From Escarpia spicata (Eukaryota; Annelida; Polychaeta; Sabellida; Siboglinidae): DNA of 64,000 nt. Both the position numbers and the translations under genes were made by a program. The stretch lies in contig OZ023210.1 in NCBI GenBank assembly GCA_963995525.1, positions 65,460,569 to 65,524,568 on the forward strand. The letters run 5' to 3'. This document shows positions 1 through 11,204 of this stretch, piece after piece (within the stretch, counting starts at the first letter, position 1; every line of letters starts with the position of its first letter). Below the pieces are notes generated by a model. That model had not been told where the DNA came from. It saw nothing but the letters and a program-made list of their open reading frames with translations, and ran no database searches.

Positions 1-169
1 ATCTCCATGACAATACAGATATCAAACTACAAGCTTATACAGTACATACATTACCACTGAAGCTGCCTGGTTGTGAACCAACATTACAGGGTTCCTTGAA
101 TGCAACGACATTCCAGTTTCTTGGCTTATTTAAATATTTGTTAACATTACCTCTCAAGAAACATAAAAT
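1..169. other. Unassigned sequence left of the satellite
   Basis: Ordinary AT-rich DNA with no reading frame, RNA gene or repeat that I recognise. It ends where the first satellite unit begins. Confidence 0.5.
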
Positions 170-3100
170 TTGAGTGAGTATAAAGTGGTCTGAGATTCTA
201 CTCATGCTGTTGCAGACGAGCTCAAAGTTGAGTGAGTATAAAGTGGTCTAAGACTACTCATGCTGCCACGGACAAGTTTAGAGTTGAGTGAGTATAAAGT
301 GGTATAAGACTACTCATGCTGCTGCGGAGGAGTTTCGAGTTGATGAGTATAAAGTGCTCTAAGACTCTACTCACGCTGCTGCAGACAAGTTTAGAATTGA
401 GTGAGTGTAAAGTGGTATAAGACTCTACTCATGCTGCCACGGACAAGTTTCGAGTTGAGTGAGTATAAAGTGGTCTAAGACTCTACTCATGCTGCTGCGG
501 ACAAGTTTCGAGTTGGTGAGTATAAAGTGGTGTAAGACTCTACTCATGCTGCTGCGGACAAGTTTAGAGTTGAGTGAGTATAAAGTGGTCTAAGACTCTA
601 CTCATGCTACCACGGACAAGTTTAGAGTTAAGTTAGTATACAGTGGTCTAAGACTTTACTCATGATGCCGCGGACAAGTTTAGAGTTGTGAGTATAAAGT
701 GGTCTAAGACTCTACTCATGCTGCCACGGACAAGTTTCGAGTTGAGTGAGTATAAAATGGTCTAAGACTCTACTCATGCTGCTGCGGACAAGTTTCGAGT
801 TGGTGAGTATAAAGTGGTGTAAGACTCTACTCTTGCTGCTGCGGACAAGTTTAGAGTTGAGTGAGTATAAAGTGGTCTAAGACTCTACTCATGCTGCCAC
901 GGACAAGTTTAGAGTTAAGTGAGTATACAGTGGTCTAAGACTCTACTCATGGTGCCGCGGACAAGTTTAGAGTGGTGAGTATAAAGTGGTCTAAGACTCT
1001 ACTCATGCTGCCATGGACAAGTTTAGAGTTGAGTGAGTATAAAGTGGTCTAAGACTCTACTCATGCTGCCGTGGACAAGTTTAGAGTTGAGTGAGTATAA
1101 AGTGGTCTAAGACTCTACTCATGCTGCCGTGGACAAGTTTAGAGTTGAGTGAGTATAAAATGGTTTAAGACTCTACTCATGCTGCCACGGACAAGTTTAG
1201 AGTTGAGTGAGTATAAAGTGGTCTAAGACTCTACTCATACTGCCGTGGACAAGTTTAGAGTTGAGTGTGTATAAAGTGGTCTAAGACTCTACTCATGCTG
1301 CCACGGACAACTTTAGAGTTGAGTGAGTATAAAGTGGTCTAAGACTCTACTCATGCTGCCACGGACAAGTTTAGAGTTGAGCGAGTATAAAGTGGTCTAA
1401 GACTCTACTCATGCTGCTGCGGAAAAATTTCGAGTTGGTGAGTATAAAGTGGTTTCAGACTCTACTCATGCTGCCACGGACAAGTTTAGAGTTGAGTGAG
1501 TATAAAGTTGTATAAGACTCTACTCATGCTGCCACGGACAAGTTTAGAGTTGAGTGAGTATAAAGTGGTCTAAGACTCTAATCATGCTGCCACGGACAAG
1601 TTTAGAGTTGATGAGTATAAAGTGGTCTAAGACTCTACTCATGCTGCCGTGGACAAATTTAGAGTTGATGAGTATAAAGTGGTTTCAGACTGTACTCATG
1701 CTGCTGCGGACAAGTTTCGAGTTGGTGAGTATAAAGTGGTGTAAGACTCTACTCTTGCTGCTGCGGACAAGTTTAGAGTTGAGTGAGTATAAAGTGGTCT
1801 AAGACTCTACTCATGCTGCCACGGACAAGTTTAGAGTTAAGTGAGTATACAGTGGTCTAAGACTCTAATCACGCTGCTGCAGACAAGTTTAGAGTTGAGT
1901 GAGTGTAAAGTGGTCTAAGACTCTACTCATGCTGCCACGGACAAGTTTAGAGTTGAGTGAGTATAAAGTGGTCTAAGACTCTACTCATGCTGCTGCGGAC
2001 AAGTTTAGAGTTGAGTGAGTATAAAGTGGTCTAAGACTCTACTCATGCTACCACGGACAAGTTTAGAGTTAAGTTAGTATACAGTGGTCTAAGACTTTAC
2101 TCATGATGCCGCGGACAAGTTTAGAGTTGTGAGTATAAAGTGGTCTAAGACTCTACTCATGCTGCCATGGACAAGTTTCGAGTTGAGTGAGTATAAAATG
2201 GTCTAAGACTCTACTCATGCTGCTGCGGACAAGTTTCGAGTTGGTGAGTATAAAGTGGTGTAAGACTCTACTCTTGCTGCTGCGGACAAGTTTAGAGTTG
2301 AGTGAGTATAAAGTGGTCTAAGACTCTACTCATGCTGCCACGGACAAGTTTAGAGTTAAGTGAGTATACAGTGGTCTAAGACTCTACTCATGCTGCCGCG
2401 GACAAGTTTAGAGTGGTGAGTATAACGTGGTCTAAGACTCTACTCATGCTGCCATGGACAAGTTTAGAGTTGAGTGAGTATAAAGTGGTCTAAGACTCTA
2501 CTCATGCTGCCGTGGACAAGTTTAGAGTTGAGTGAGTATAAAGTGGTCTAAGACTCTACTCATGCTGCCGTGGACAAGTTTAGAGTTGAGTGAGTATAAA
2601 ATGGTTTAAGACTCTACTCATGCTGCCACGGACAAGTTTAGAGTTGAATGAGTATAACGTGGTCTAAGACTCTACTCATACTGCCGTGGACAAGTTTAGA
2701 GTTGAGTGTGTATAAAGTGGTCTAAGACTCTACTCATGCTGCCGCTGACAATTTCGAGTTGGTGAGTATAAAGTGGTCTAAGACTCTACTCATGCTGCCA
2801 CGGACAAGTTTAGAGTTGAGTGAGTATAAAGTGGTCTAAGACTCTACTCACGCTGCTGCGGACAAGTTTAGAGTCGAGTGAGTATAAAGTGGTTTCAGAC
2901 TCTACTCATGCTGCCACGGACAACTTTAGAGTTGAGTGAGTATAAAGTGGTCTAAGACTCTAATCATGCTGCCACGGACAAGTTTAGAGTTGAGCGAGTA
3001 TAAAGTGGTCTAAGACTCTACTCATGCTGCCGCGGACAAGTTTAGAGTTGAGTGAGTATAAAGTGGTCTAAGACTCTAATCATGCTGCCACGGACAAGTT

Positions 3101-4856
3101 TAGAGTTGAGCGAGTATAAAGTGGTCTAAGACTCTACTCATGCTGCCGCGGACAAGTTTAGAGTTGAGTGAGTATAAAGTGGTCTAAGACTCTACTCACG
3201 CTGCTGCGGACAAGTTTAGAGTCGAGTGAGTATAAAGTGGTTTCAGACTCTACTCATGCTGCCGCGGACAAGTTTAGAGTTAAGTTAGTATACAGTGGTC
3301 TAAGACTCTAGTCATGATGCCGCGGACAAGTTTAGAGTTGTGAGTATAAAGTGGTCTAAGACACTACTCATGCTGCCATGGACAAGTTTAGAGTTGAGTG
3401 AGTATAAAGTGGTCTACGACTCTACTCATGCTACCGCGGACATGTTTAGAGTTGAGTGAGTATAAAGTGGTATAAGACTCTACTCATGCTGCCGTGGACA
3501 AGTTTAGAGTTGAGTGAGTATAAAGTGGTCTAAGAATCTACTCATGCTGCCACGGACAAGTTTAGAGTTGAGTGAGTATAAAGTGGTCTAAGACTCTACT
3601 CATGCTGCTGCGGACAAGTTTCGAGTTGGTGAGTATAAAGTGGTCTAAGACTCTACTCACGCTGCTGCTGACAATTTCGAGTTGGTGAGTATAAAGTGGT
3701 CTAAGACTCTACTCATGCTGCCACGGACAAGTTTAGAGTTGAGTGAGTATAAAGTGGTCTAAGACTCTACTCATGCTGCCGTGGACAAGTTTAGAGTTGA
3801 GTGAGTATAAAATGGTTTAAGACTCTACTCATGCTGCCACGGACAAGTTTAGAGTTGAGTGAGTATAAAGTGGTCTAAGACTCTACTCATACTGCCGTGG
3901 ACAAGTTTAGAGTTGAGTGTGTATAAAGTGGTCTAAGACTCTACTCATGCTGCCACGGACAACTTTAGAGTTGAGTGAGTATAAAGTGGTCTAAGACTCT
4001 ACTCATGCTGCCACGGACAAGTTTAGAGTTGAGCGAGTATAAAGTGGTCTAAGACTCTACTCATGCTGCTGCGGAAAAATTTCGAGTTGGTGAGTATAAA
4101 GTGGTTTCAGACTCTACTCATGCTGCCACGGACAAGTTTAGAGTTGAGTGAGTATAAAGTTGTATAAGACTCTACTCATGCTGCCACGGACAAGTTTAGA
4201 GTTGAGTGAGTATAAAGTGGTCTAAGACTCTAATCATGCTGCCACGGACAAGTTTAGAGTTGAGTGAGTATAAAGTGGTCCAAGACTCTACTCATGCTGC
4301 CGCGGACAAGTTTCGAGTTGATGAGTATAAAGTGGTCTAAGACTCTACTCATGCTGCCGTGGACAAATTTAGAGTTGATGAGTATAAAGTGGTTTCAGAC
4401 TGTACTCATGCTGCTGCGGACAAGTTTCGAGTTGGTGAGTATAAAGTGGTGTAAGACTCTACTCTTGCTGCTGCGGACAAGTTTAGAGTTGAGTGAGTAT
4501 AAAGTGGTCTAAGACTCTACTCATGCTGCCACGGACAAGTTTAGAGTTAAGTGAGTATACAGTTGTCTAAGACTCTAATCACGCTGCTGCAGACAAGTTT
4601 AGAGTTGAGTGAGTGTAAAGTGGTCTAAGACTCTACTCATGCTGCCACGGACAAGTTTAGAGTTGAGTGAGTATAAAGTGGTCTAAGACTCTACTCATGC
4701 TGCCACGGACAAGTTTCGAGTTGGTGAGTATAAAGTGCTCTAAAACTCTACTCACGCTGCTGCAGACAAGTTTAGAGTTGAGTGAGTGTAAAGTGGTCTA
4801 AGACTCTACTCCTGCTGCCACGGACAAGTTTCGAGTTGAGTGAGTATAACGTGGTC
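170..4856. repeat. 55-58 bp satellite array (about 80 units)
   Basis: A tandem repeat whose main unit is 58 bp and begins GAGTGAGTATAAAGTGGTCT; shorter 55-bp variants start GGTGAG or GATGAG. Units differ at a few diagnostic sites (CCACGG, CCGTGG, CCGCGG, CTGCGG; TTAGAG versus TTCGAG). Long blocks recur: about 541-1303 matches 1982-2744 at an offset of 1441 bp. About 1118-1590 matches 3770-4242 at 2652 bp, and after one extra 58-bp unit the match continues to about 1850/4560 at 2710 bp. This is higher-order structure from unequal exchange or replication slippage over whole blocks. Short open frames inside it (for example 1554-1802 and 4264-4512) are by-products of the repeat. There is no sign of transcription. 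Centromeric or other function cannot be judged from this window. Confidence 0.95.
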
Positions 4857-5090
4857 TGTTACAGTGTTGCCGTCGGCCGTCGCAAATGTTAATTTTCGGG
4901 TGTGTTTGTGGGTTCCGAGTTCGTATTTTCGTTTTACACTTGTAAGTTCCGTTAAAGATGGCGACCGCTGTGTTCACACAAATTGAATAAACACTTATAA
5001 TTTATTCATTGTGTTTAATTACCGTAGATTCCGTAATATCTTATTCAATTTGTACTTTGTACATTCGCCGCTTGAAGGTCTGTTACGCTG
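4857..5090 (+). repeat. Probable 5' LTR and leader start of the BEL/Pao element
   Basis: The TGTTAC start is typical of BEL/Pao LTRs and coincides exactly with the end of the satellite. An AATAAA signal lies at about 4987, in the usual R/U5 position. The 3' end of the LTR and the primer-binding site cannot be fixed because no second LTR copy is present for comparison; the right coordinate is an estimate. Confidence 0.5.
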
Positions 5091-5158
5091 GCCTGTCATT
5101 GTGAGTGGAAATTCACCGCTAGCCTTCGTTTTCCACTCTCAAGAAATTCACCGCAATT

Positions 5159-6972
5159 ATGTCGAATCACGGTGAAATAGAGACTGTTCCTAAGACTTTG
5201 AATAAAGCTAAGAGTGACCGTGCCAGTACCAAATGCAAAATTACGAATTTCATCAAGGAAGGTGATTCGTTATTGAAAGCTGATGAGGGACTTCCAAGTA
5301 CTGAATTTCGACATCTCGCTGAACGTATTCGAAAAGAGTTGGATGTTCTACACGTCGACAACGAACATTTTATCACCTTGAAATGCAGTGCGTTAGTGTT
5401 GATGATGAAGCTACTGATGAGAAAAGGGACTTTGAAGAACAAATAATTGCAGAAATTGAAAGCAACTACCTTGATGAAGTTAGAGACAGAGCCATACCTA
5501 TGGTCCATAAACTCATCAAGAAAGCTGAAAGTGTTCTACGCCGAGACTTACCACCGATACCATTTTTACCAGCGCCGCTCGCCCCAGCTCCGGCAGCCCA
5601 AATGCAAAAGCTCAAGTTTCCAACATTTTCTGGAGACATCCGAGACTACAAGCGGTTCAAAGAACTCTTCATTCATTTCACTAAACACCTAGACCAAACC
5701 GAATGTCTGTATCAGCTAGTCGAATCCATGCAACGTCCCGTCGAGAGGAAGAAAATCAAGCCGTGTGCCAACATCAACAGAGCTTGGGAAATTCTTGATG
5801 AAACCTATGGGGATGACGACCGCCTCGTCGATACTCTTCTACATGATCTCGAGGACTTGAACTCGTACGCTACAAAAGGAAAAGTCAATCTCGCTGAAAT
5901 GGAAAAGTTCACTGAAGCCATCCAGAACTTTATCACTCAAGTAGAGGGCATTCATATGACGCAAGACTTAAACGGTCGACTATTGGTCACACAAATCCGC
6001 CGAAAGTTATCGGAGGAACACTGCCTGTTATTTCTACAAAGAGTTGCTGATGGAAAGTCGGAAGACTCAGTCTATGGTTTAGCCAAATGGTTGAACTCCC
6101 ACCTCATTCTTCTCAAGAAGACGAAGTCGCAAATCGAATGTGTTAACCAATCTCCGGTTCTACCGAAATCGAAAAGTGCAGGACAGTCTACGGTGTCCTC
6201 TGGAGCTAGAGGAAGAAAAGGTTATGGCGTGAAATCTGACTTTGTGAATACTCGGAAGGAATATAACACCATGTCTACACCGAAGTGCCCGATTCATCCT
6301 CAAATCTCGAATCACTTCTTGAAAGGCTGCTACAAGTTTCGCAATCTCCCACAAGCCGAGAAAATTGACTTGATGAACACTCATGGAATATGTCACCGAT
6401 GTGGACATAACAACTGTGTCGCTGGAAAACATCCATTCAACTATGATGACTGTCAATTCATTGCGAACTGTCAGATTCCGACTTGTGGTATGAGCACTCA
6501 CTTTTCATCGATTTGCCCACGTGTGTATGGTCTAGACGGTTACAACCACTTCGATAGGAAATCTATCAGTGCCAATGCCTTGAATGCTAATGCTGAAAAT
6601 TTCCATCCTTCGAAATCTCAGCCGATCTACAGAAACTCAAATCCTATGGTTGAATCCAGCAGTTCAGTCAAGGAACGTGTCACATGTGCTCTGCCAACCG
6701 TCATGGGATATATACGTTTTGGTGCAAAGAAGACCAAGGTCCGGATACTCCTCGACACCGGAAGTCAGATATCGTTGATACGTGAAGGAATCATCCCTCA
6801 GTCAGACACTTGTCACATGCAAGATTTCAACCTTACAACGGTTGGAGGTGTTACTGTGAACCACAAACTTCGTGTCGTTGAATGTACCCTCGAAAGTCTA
6901 GATGGAACATTTAACAGAGAAGTCCGACTTACCGAGATGAAGTTCACAACTCCGCCGCTATCCTCATCTTGA
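5159..6972 (+). pseudogene. BEL/Pao gag and aspartic protease (frameshifted)
   Basis: The leading frame opens with an ATG at 5159 and runs to 5446. The main frame (from about 5383 to 6972) continues after a frameshift in the overlap. The stretch around residues 110-190 of the main frame (RAWEILDETYGD and following helices) is the gag-like region of Pao elements (DUF1759). It is followed by a cysteine/histidine-rich region with CHRCGHNNC and CGMSTHFSSICP (zinc-binding, nucleic-acid contact). Near residue 455 is an aspartic protease active site, LLDTGSQISLI (DUF1758 type). The frame stops at 6970-6972 while the downstream coding sequence continues in another frame from about 6966, so a second frameshift separates it from the reverse transcriptase. 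Confidence 0.87.
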
Positions 6973-8206
6973 GGACATCGATATCGTTGAAGCGCACGAT
7001 GAGAAAATTGATGTCTTGCTTGGTGTGGAGAATGGTGACATACTCACATCAGAAGAACGTGTCATGGGTACAGACTTCGAAGATCCAGTTGCTGTTAGAT
7101 GCCCATTAGGATGGTACATTCAAGGAGGTCGTGGTACAGAGGACATTCTTGCTAACGCAACAGTCAACTTCACACAAGTGTCCGCTATCAGTGATGTAGA
7201 ATATTTCTTAGGCATCGAACGTGTGGGCATGGAACCGAGACACTGCAAATGTGTAACTGAAGAACAAGATCACCTAGCGACGCAAACTATGAAGGAAAGC
7301 GTAGTCCAACTAACCGATGGTACCTACCAGATTCGCCTCCCATGGAGGAAGTCACCGCAAGGTTTGCCGAACAACTACGATTACGCTGTCAAACGCTTCA
7401 TGAACCTGGAGAAGCAGTTCCGGAACAAACCTCGCGAATGGGAAGTTTACTCGAAAGTGATGGACGATCAACTCAACCGTGGAGTTGCTCGTCTTGTGCC
7501 GACTTTAGAATTCGAAGCAGACATCAGCCAGGGCCAAAAAATGTGGTTCTTGCCTCATTTCGCAGTGATGAAAGACTCCGTTACTACTCCAGTACGTGTT
7601 GTCTACGACGGCAAGGCTAGGTACCAAGGACACTGTCTGAATGACTACTTTGCCAAAGGTGACAATCTCAATGTAAACCTCTTTGATGTTGCACTTCGCT
7701 TCAGAGAGTACGAAGTGGGTGTGATCGCTGACATTAGTAAGATGTTCCAAGCTGTCAAAGTCACTACAGAAGATGCCCGCTTCCATCGTTACGTGTTTCG
7801 CAAACATCTAAATGACCCGATTCAGGTTTATGAACTGCTCACTGTTACCTTTGGTGACAAACCTTCTCCTACAGCAGCAATTGTCGTTCTCCGTCATGTT
7901 GCTGCAAATAATGCTACCGACGACTCCGAGATCCAGCGTATTGTCGCCAACCAGTTCTACGTGGATGATCTGAACGACTCCCAGAGATCGATCGAGGGCA
8001 CTCTCCGCCTGAAACATAATCTTACCGTCGCTCTTGATAGAGGGAACTTCAAGATCCGGAAATGGTTGTCGAACAAGTCAGATGTTTGTGACACCGAGTA
8101 CTATCCGAAGGATGACATCGCTATGGCACGCACGCACGCACGCACGCCAACAAACACGCACGCACGCACGCTCACACGCACACACGCACAAAAACACACA
8201 CCGTGA
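6966..8206 (+). pseudogene. BEL/Pao protease tail and reverse transcriptase, truncated
   Basis: An open segment whose first methionine is at 7016. The first ~170 residues are the conserved linker region of Pao polyproteins (including GWYIQGG). The reverse transcriptase palm follows: a WFLPHFAV segment, the first catalytic aspartate in VIADISKMFQAV, and the catalytic FYVDDLND at about 7955-7978. The frame then reads through a CA/CG-rich microsatellite (Ala-Arg-Thr-His repeats) and ends at 8206. The thumb, RNase H and integrase are absent. The catalytic aspartates are kept, but a reverse transcriptase without RNase H and integrase is not expected to mobilise anything. Confidence 0.88.
8127..8205 (+). 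repeat. (ACGC)n/(CACA)n microsatellite
   Basis: Imperfect CACGCACG and CACACG tracts that terminate the BEL/Pao reverse transcriptase. The join suggests truncation by slippage or recombination at the microsatellite. Confidence 0.9.
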
Positions 8207-8724
8207 CGTATGGCCTTCGTTCACATTTTACAACATTTACGTACAAGGCGTACTAATTCTGAGACCCCCTCTATCCCCTGAATTAATGGCCTACAGCCAC
8301 CCTGAACACATTGACATTGTGACCAGAGGAGGAACAATTACTATACCGAATTGATAAAGCGCTCTTTTCGTACATAAAAGCCTGCTCAAAAGCGCAGTAC
8401 ACAATTAATAGAATAATCATAGACAGTAAAAACAAAGCATAAAAACGATAGCATGATAAAAAATGAAATATCATAGAAGATTGGATATAATTAGATGAAT
8501 ACATATATATATATATGATATTAAAATACACACGCCCTCCATAGCAGGAACTCATGATCTGATGCCGAGTCTTGCACAGTTTCAGAATAGTTGTATAACG
8601 ATTTGTGAGCGGGGCTTGTGTACCAGCGACGCTGGCTATTGAGATGAAAGTACGTTCATTTGGCGATCAATGCTCAGACCAAAGGCAAATGTACATAATA
8701 ATTTGCCAAGAAAGGAGGACTTTC
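8206..8724. other. Intervening sequence, nothing recognised
   Basis: No coding homology seen. A short (AT)n run lies at about 8502-8517. The end of the BEL/Pao element cannot be recognised here. Confidence 0.4.
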
Positions 8725-8850
8725 TGTGTGTGTGTGTGTGTGTGTGCGTGTGTGTGTGCGTGCGTACGTGTGTGTCCGCGCATGTGCGTGTGGGTGTGTG
8801 CGAGTGTGTGTGCGTATGCGTGTGCGTGCGCGTGCGCGTGTGTGTGTGTT
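8725..8850 (+). repeat. (GT)n-rich microsatellite
   Basis: 126 bp of TG/CG/TA dinucleotides with almost perfect purine-pyrimidine alternation, a classic Z-DNA-prone tract. The open frames it creates on both strands are artefacts of composition. Confidence 0.95.
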
Positions 8851-8911
8851 GATGATGTTGGTGTACTGTTCCTGCGACATAAATAGTCTGGGGGACATCT
8901 TAATGTCGCAA

Positions 8912-9073
8912 TCAGTCCCCGCAAAGTTTCCTCCATCCCGTGCGGTCTTCCGCCAGCTCTCTCACAGTCTTGATGTCATTGCGCGACCTCAGCCTGACGC
9001 CCGTCACTCTGAGGTCCGGGTGCAGTAGGCTTAGCAGGTTGGTGGTGGGTCTGCCGACTCGGCCTCTGTACCG
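8912..9073 (-). pseudogene. C-terminal tail of a LINE ORF2 (remnant)
   Basis: Read on the minus strand from about 9073 to a TGA at 8912-8914, the translation contains GRVGRPTTNLL, then RSRNDIKTVREL and RTGWRKLCGD. This is the layout at the very end of many LINE ORF2 proteins: a Gly-Arg-Pro patch, then an aspartate/arginine-rich stretch and W-R just before the stop. Nothing upstream (toward 9100) continues the protein, so only about 54 residues survive. Confidence 0.6.
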
Positions 9074-9110
9074 GCATTAGATACACTATACTAATAGAGG
9101 ATTCTATAAA

Positions 9111-9190
9111 AGTAAAAAGTAAAGATAAGTTCTTATATAGCGCAGTATCCAGTCCACAGGACTGCTCAAAGCACTTTTCACTTTACCCCC
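9111..9190 (-). repeat. GCGC hairpin of a CR1/L2-type 3' tail, copy 1
   Basis: An inverted arrangement of TATATAGCGC and CAAAGCAC/TTTAC separated by about 20 bp. The same block occurs at 20.81 and 28.27 kb. A diverged form sits in the 3' tail of the LINE fragment that ends at 9.42 kb. On the minus strand it reads as the 3'-terminal stem-loop common to CR1/L2-like LINEs and the SINEs that use them. Confidence 0.55.
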
Positions 9191-9418
9191 GGCGGACCTG
9201 TTCAATCAGACATCAACGCGACTCGATGTATTTTGGATGCACCAGCCTGTCAAATTCGATTATAAAGCAGCGTTGATTAAGGATTGGTTAAAGAGCGGTA
9301 CATACGCACATTTGCTTGAAGACCGAATTGGATGTATGTATGTATATATGTATGTTTAGTGGAAATTCATTCCATAATTTAACGCCATTAAATTTAAAAG
9401 ATTTGCTCCCCTGGCCCT

Positions 9419-10381
9419 TGACATAATAATAATAAACAATAAAATACGAAATGTGTATAGCGCCATAATCACATACTGCTCTATGGCGCTTTACAATACA
9501 CTGATAATTCCACTAAACATGTAAATCATAAAATAGTATATTAAGTAATTTAAGAACAGATTAACTAGGAATCGTATATCGAATTAAATAGTTAAAAAGT
9601 TATTTAAATATACGGGTGTTATACTTAAAATGTATATATGGAATAAATAATTTAATAATAATATTTAGTTATTACACTAACAGTTATAAGGATCAAGTGG
9701 GATTAAAATATTAAAATGATATATTATAAGCATGGAATTAAATAAAATAGACTAATAATAATAATAATAAATATATTAGGTGAGATTGATTAAAACCGTA
9801 AGACATGTATTGTTCAGGCATAAATCATATTCCTGCCCGAATATGAAGGTTTTTTAGCTGTCATTGAAAGCTGATGCAGCTGTTAGAGTTTCTGATGGTA
9901 GCAGGCAAACTGTTCCACAAAGTCGACGTTGCTTTGGAGAAAGTCCGATCTCCGTATGTGACTGTACGAGTTCGTAGCACAGTCACCAAGGTTGTAGATT
10001 CAGATCGCAGAGAACGTATTGGTCTGTACAAATAATAGACAGCAGTTCGCTCAAATATAGTGGTGCTTGGTGGTGTACCGCACGGTAGGTATGTGACATG
10101 ATCTTATATTGTATTCGACGATGGACTGGACGCCAGGGAAGCTCCTTTAGAACGGGAGTGATATGCGAGCGGCGGCTGGTTCTTGTGATTATACGCGCGC
10201 ATGCATTCTGCAGACGCCGCATTTCCGCAAGTTGATTCACTGGCAGGCCATGCAGTAAGGAATTAAAGTAATCAAGTCTTGATGTTATGAGAGCATGAAC
10301 AAGTGTCTTCGCTGCGTCATATGGGTGAGGTATCGACGGATTCTTCCGATGTTTCTGACGTGGTAATATCCAGTTCGGCAT
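9419..10381 (-). mobile_element. CR1/L2-like LINE, 3' fragment
   Basis: The open segment at 9983-10381 (minus) encodes the C-terminal part of a CR1/L2/Jockey-type reverse transcriptase. Recognisable pieces are AKTLVHALITSRLDYFNSLL, NACARIITRT and a HITPVLKELPWRPVHRRI segment. About 560 bp of 3' untranslated sequence follow. They contain a stem-loop made from GTAAAGCGCCATAGAG and ATGGCGCTATACAC and end in an ATT-rich tail at about 9430, the usual end of this LINE group. The catalytic palm and the endonuclease are missing, so this is a 5'-truncated dead copy. Confidence 0.8.
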
Positions 10382-10985
10382 AAGGGATGTTTACGTGTTG
10401 GGTCTTACTTAGGTGTTGACAAAAATAGATAAGCGACACGCAATCACGCTGTTGGGTGTAGCTCTCAGCTGATGACGATGGGGACTGATCACTCATGGCC
10501 CTTTTTTCTGGACACGCCTTTTGTCAATAATCCGTCCAAAAACATGTTCACACTCAATTTCTAGATATGCTGCCCGACTAGAAGATCTTTACAAACTGTC
10601 CGCGTGAGGTCAGTACTCTAGTGGATTTGCCGTTGACGCAATAATACAGACACCGTGAGGTGTCGCCACCATTTGTTGAGTAAATTCGCTGTCATTATTC
10701 TTGAGACGAATTGGTCCCAAATAACACTGGATATCTGGAATAGTGTTTATTGACATTGGAAATATGTATGCCTGTCAAGTAAGTAATACAATATACGTCA
10801 ACCTGTTTAGAAACTCCACGTGAAATGTAACAAATTAAGTTAGTATTTGTGAAACAAAGTCGTACAACATGTTTGTGAGGGTAAAGTTCTAGTTGACAAG
10901 CCATACGAGGATCCGGTGTGCTAGGCCCAGATTACGCTGTGTCCAGATTCTCCGCCAGGATTTCGCCTTGTTAGTAACGTGGTTT
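10382..10985. other. No recognised feature
   Basis: About 600 bp without coding similarity or repeat structure that I can identify. Part of it may be the upstream remainder of the adjacent LINE fragment. Confidence 0.4.
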
Positions 10986-11204
10986 GCTCTTGAATATAGA
11001 GGGGAAGATATAACATAACAAGTCACTACTTGTATATGTATAGTAATCATAATTGACAGACGTCAGTAATCATGATTGTTTCATCTTGTTGAGGTGTGGT
11101 TTTCACTTTACCACTGGTACTCAGTTGAAGTGTGGTTTCCTCTTGACCACTGGTACTTGGTTGTGCTGATTTTTTATTGCCCTAAGCGTAGGCCTTGTCC
11201 TCAC
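10986..11204 (+). repeat. Partial third copy of the A/B repeat family
   Basis: Matches 20.59-20.79 kb and 28.05-28.26 kb: TTGAATATAGAGGGGAAGAT, then ACTACTTGTA and two GGTGTGGTTT..CACTGGTACT blocks. The match breaks exactly where the hAT terminus CAGACCTGGGG begins at 11205. Confidence 0.75.

Larger units (their letters stand above)
4857..8206 (+). mobile_element. BEL/Pao-type LTR retroelement, 3' truncated
   Basis: The element begins TGTTACAGTG directly against the last satellite unit, carries a leader of about 300 bp, and then BEL/Pao gag, aspartic protease and reverse transcriptase coding regions in order. At least two frameshifts separate the open segments, and the reverse transcriptase runs into a CA/CG-rich microsatellite at about 8127. 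RNase H, integrase and a 3' LTR are missing. Intact BEL/Pao elements encode all of these in one polyprotein of roughly 1700-1900 residues, so about half of the element is present. It is a defective old copy; no claim is made that it is active. Confidence 0.88.

Noticed and set aside
1554..4512. Two nearly identical 82-codon frames at 1554 and 4264
   Set aside because: Satellite translations. Their identity reflects the 2.7-kb higher-order repeat, not a gene family.
170..4856. CRISPR-like array (regular direct repeats)
   Set aside because: The repeats are contiguous without unique spacers, and the genome is animal. This is an ordinary satellite.
8605..9028. Cys-Val and Thr-His repeat proteins around 8.7 kb
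   Set aside because: They are translations of the GT microsatellite in all frames.
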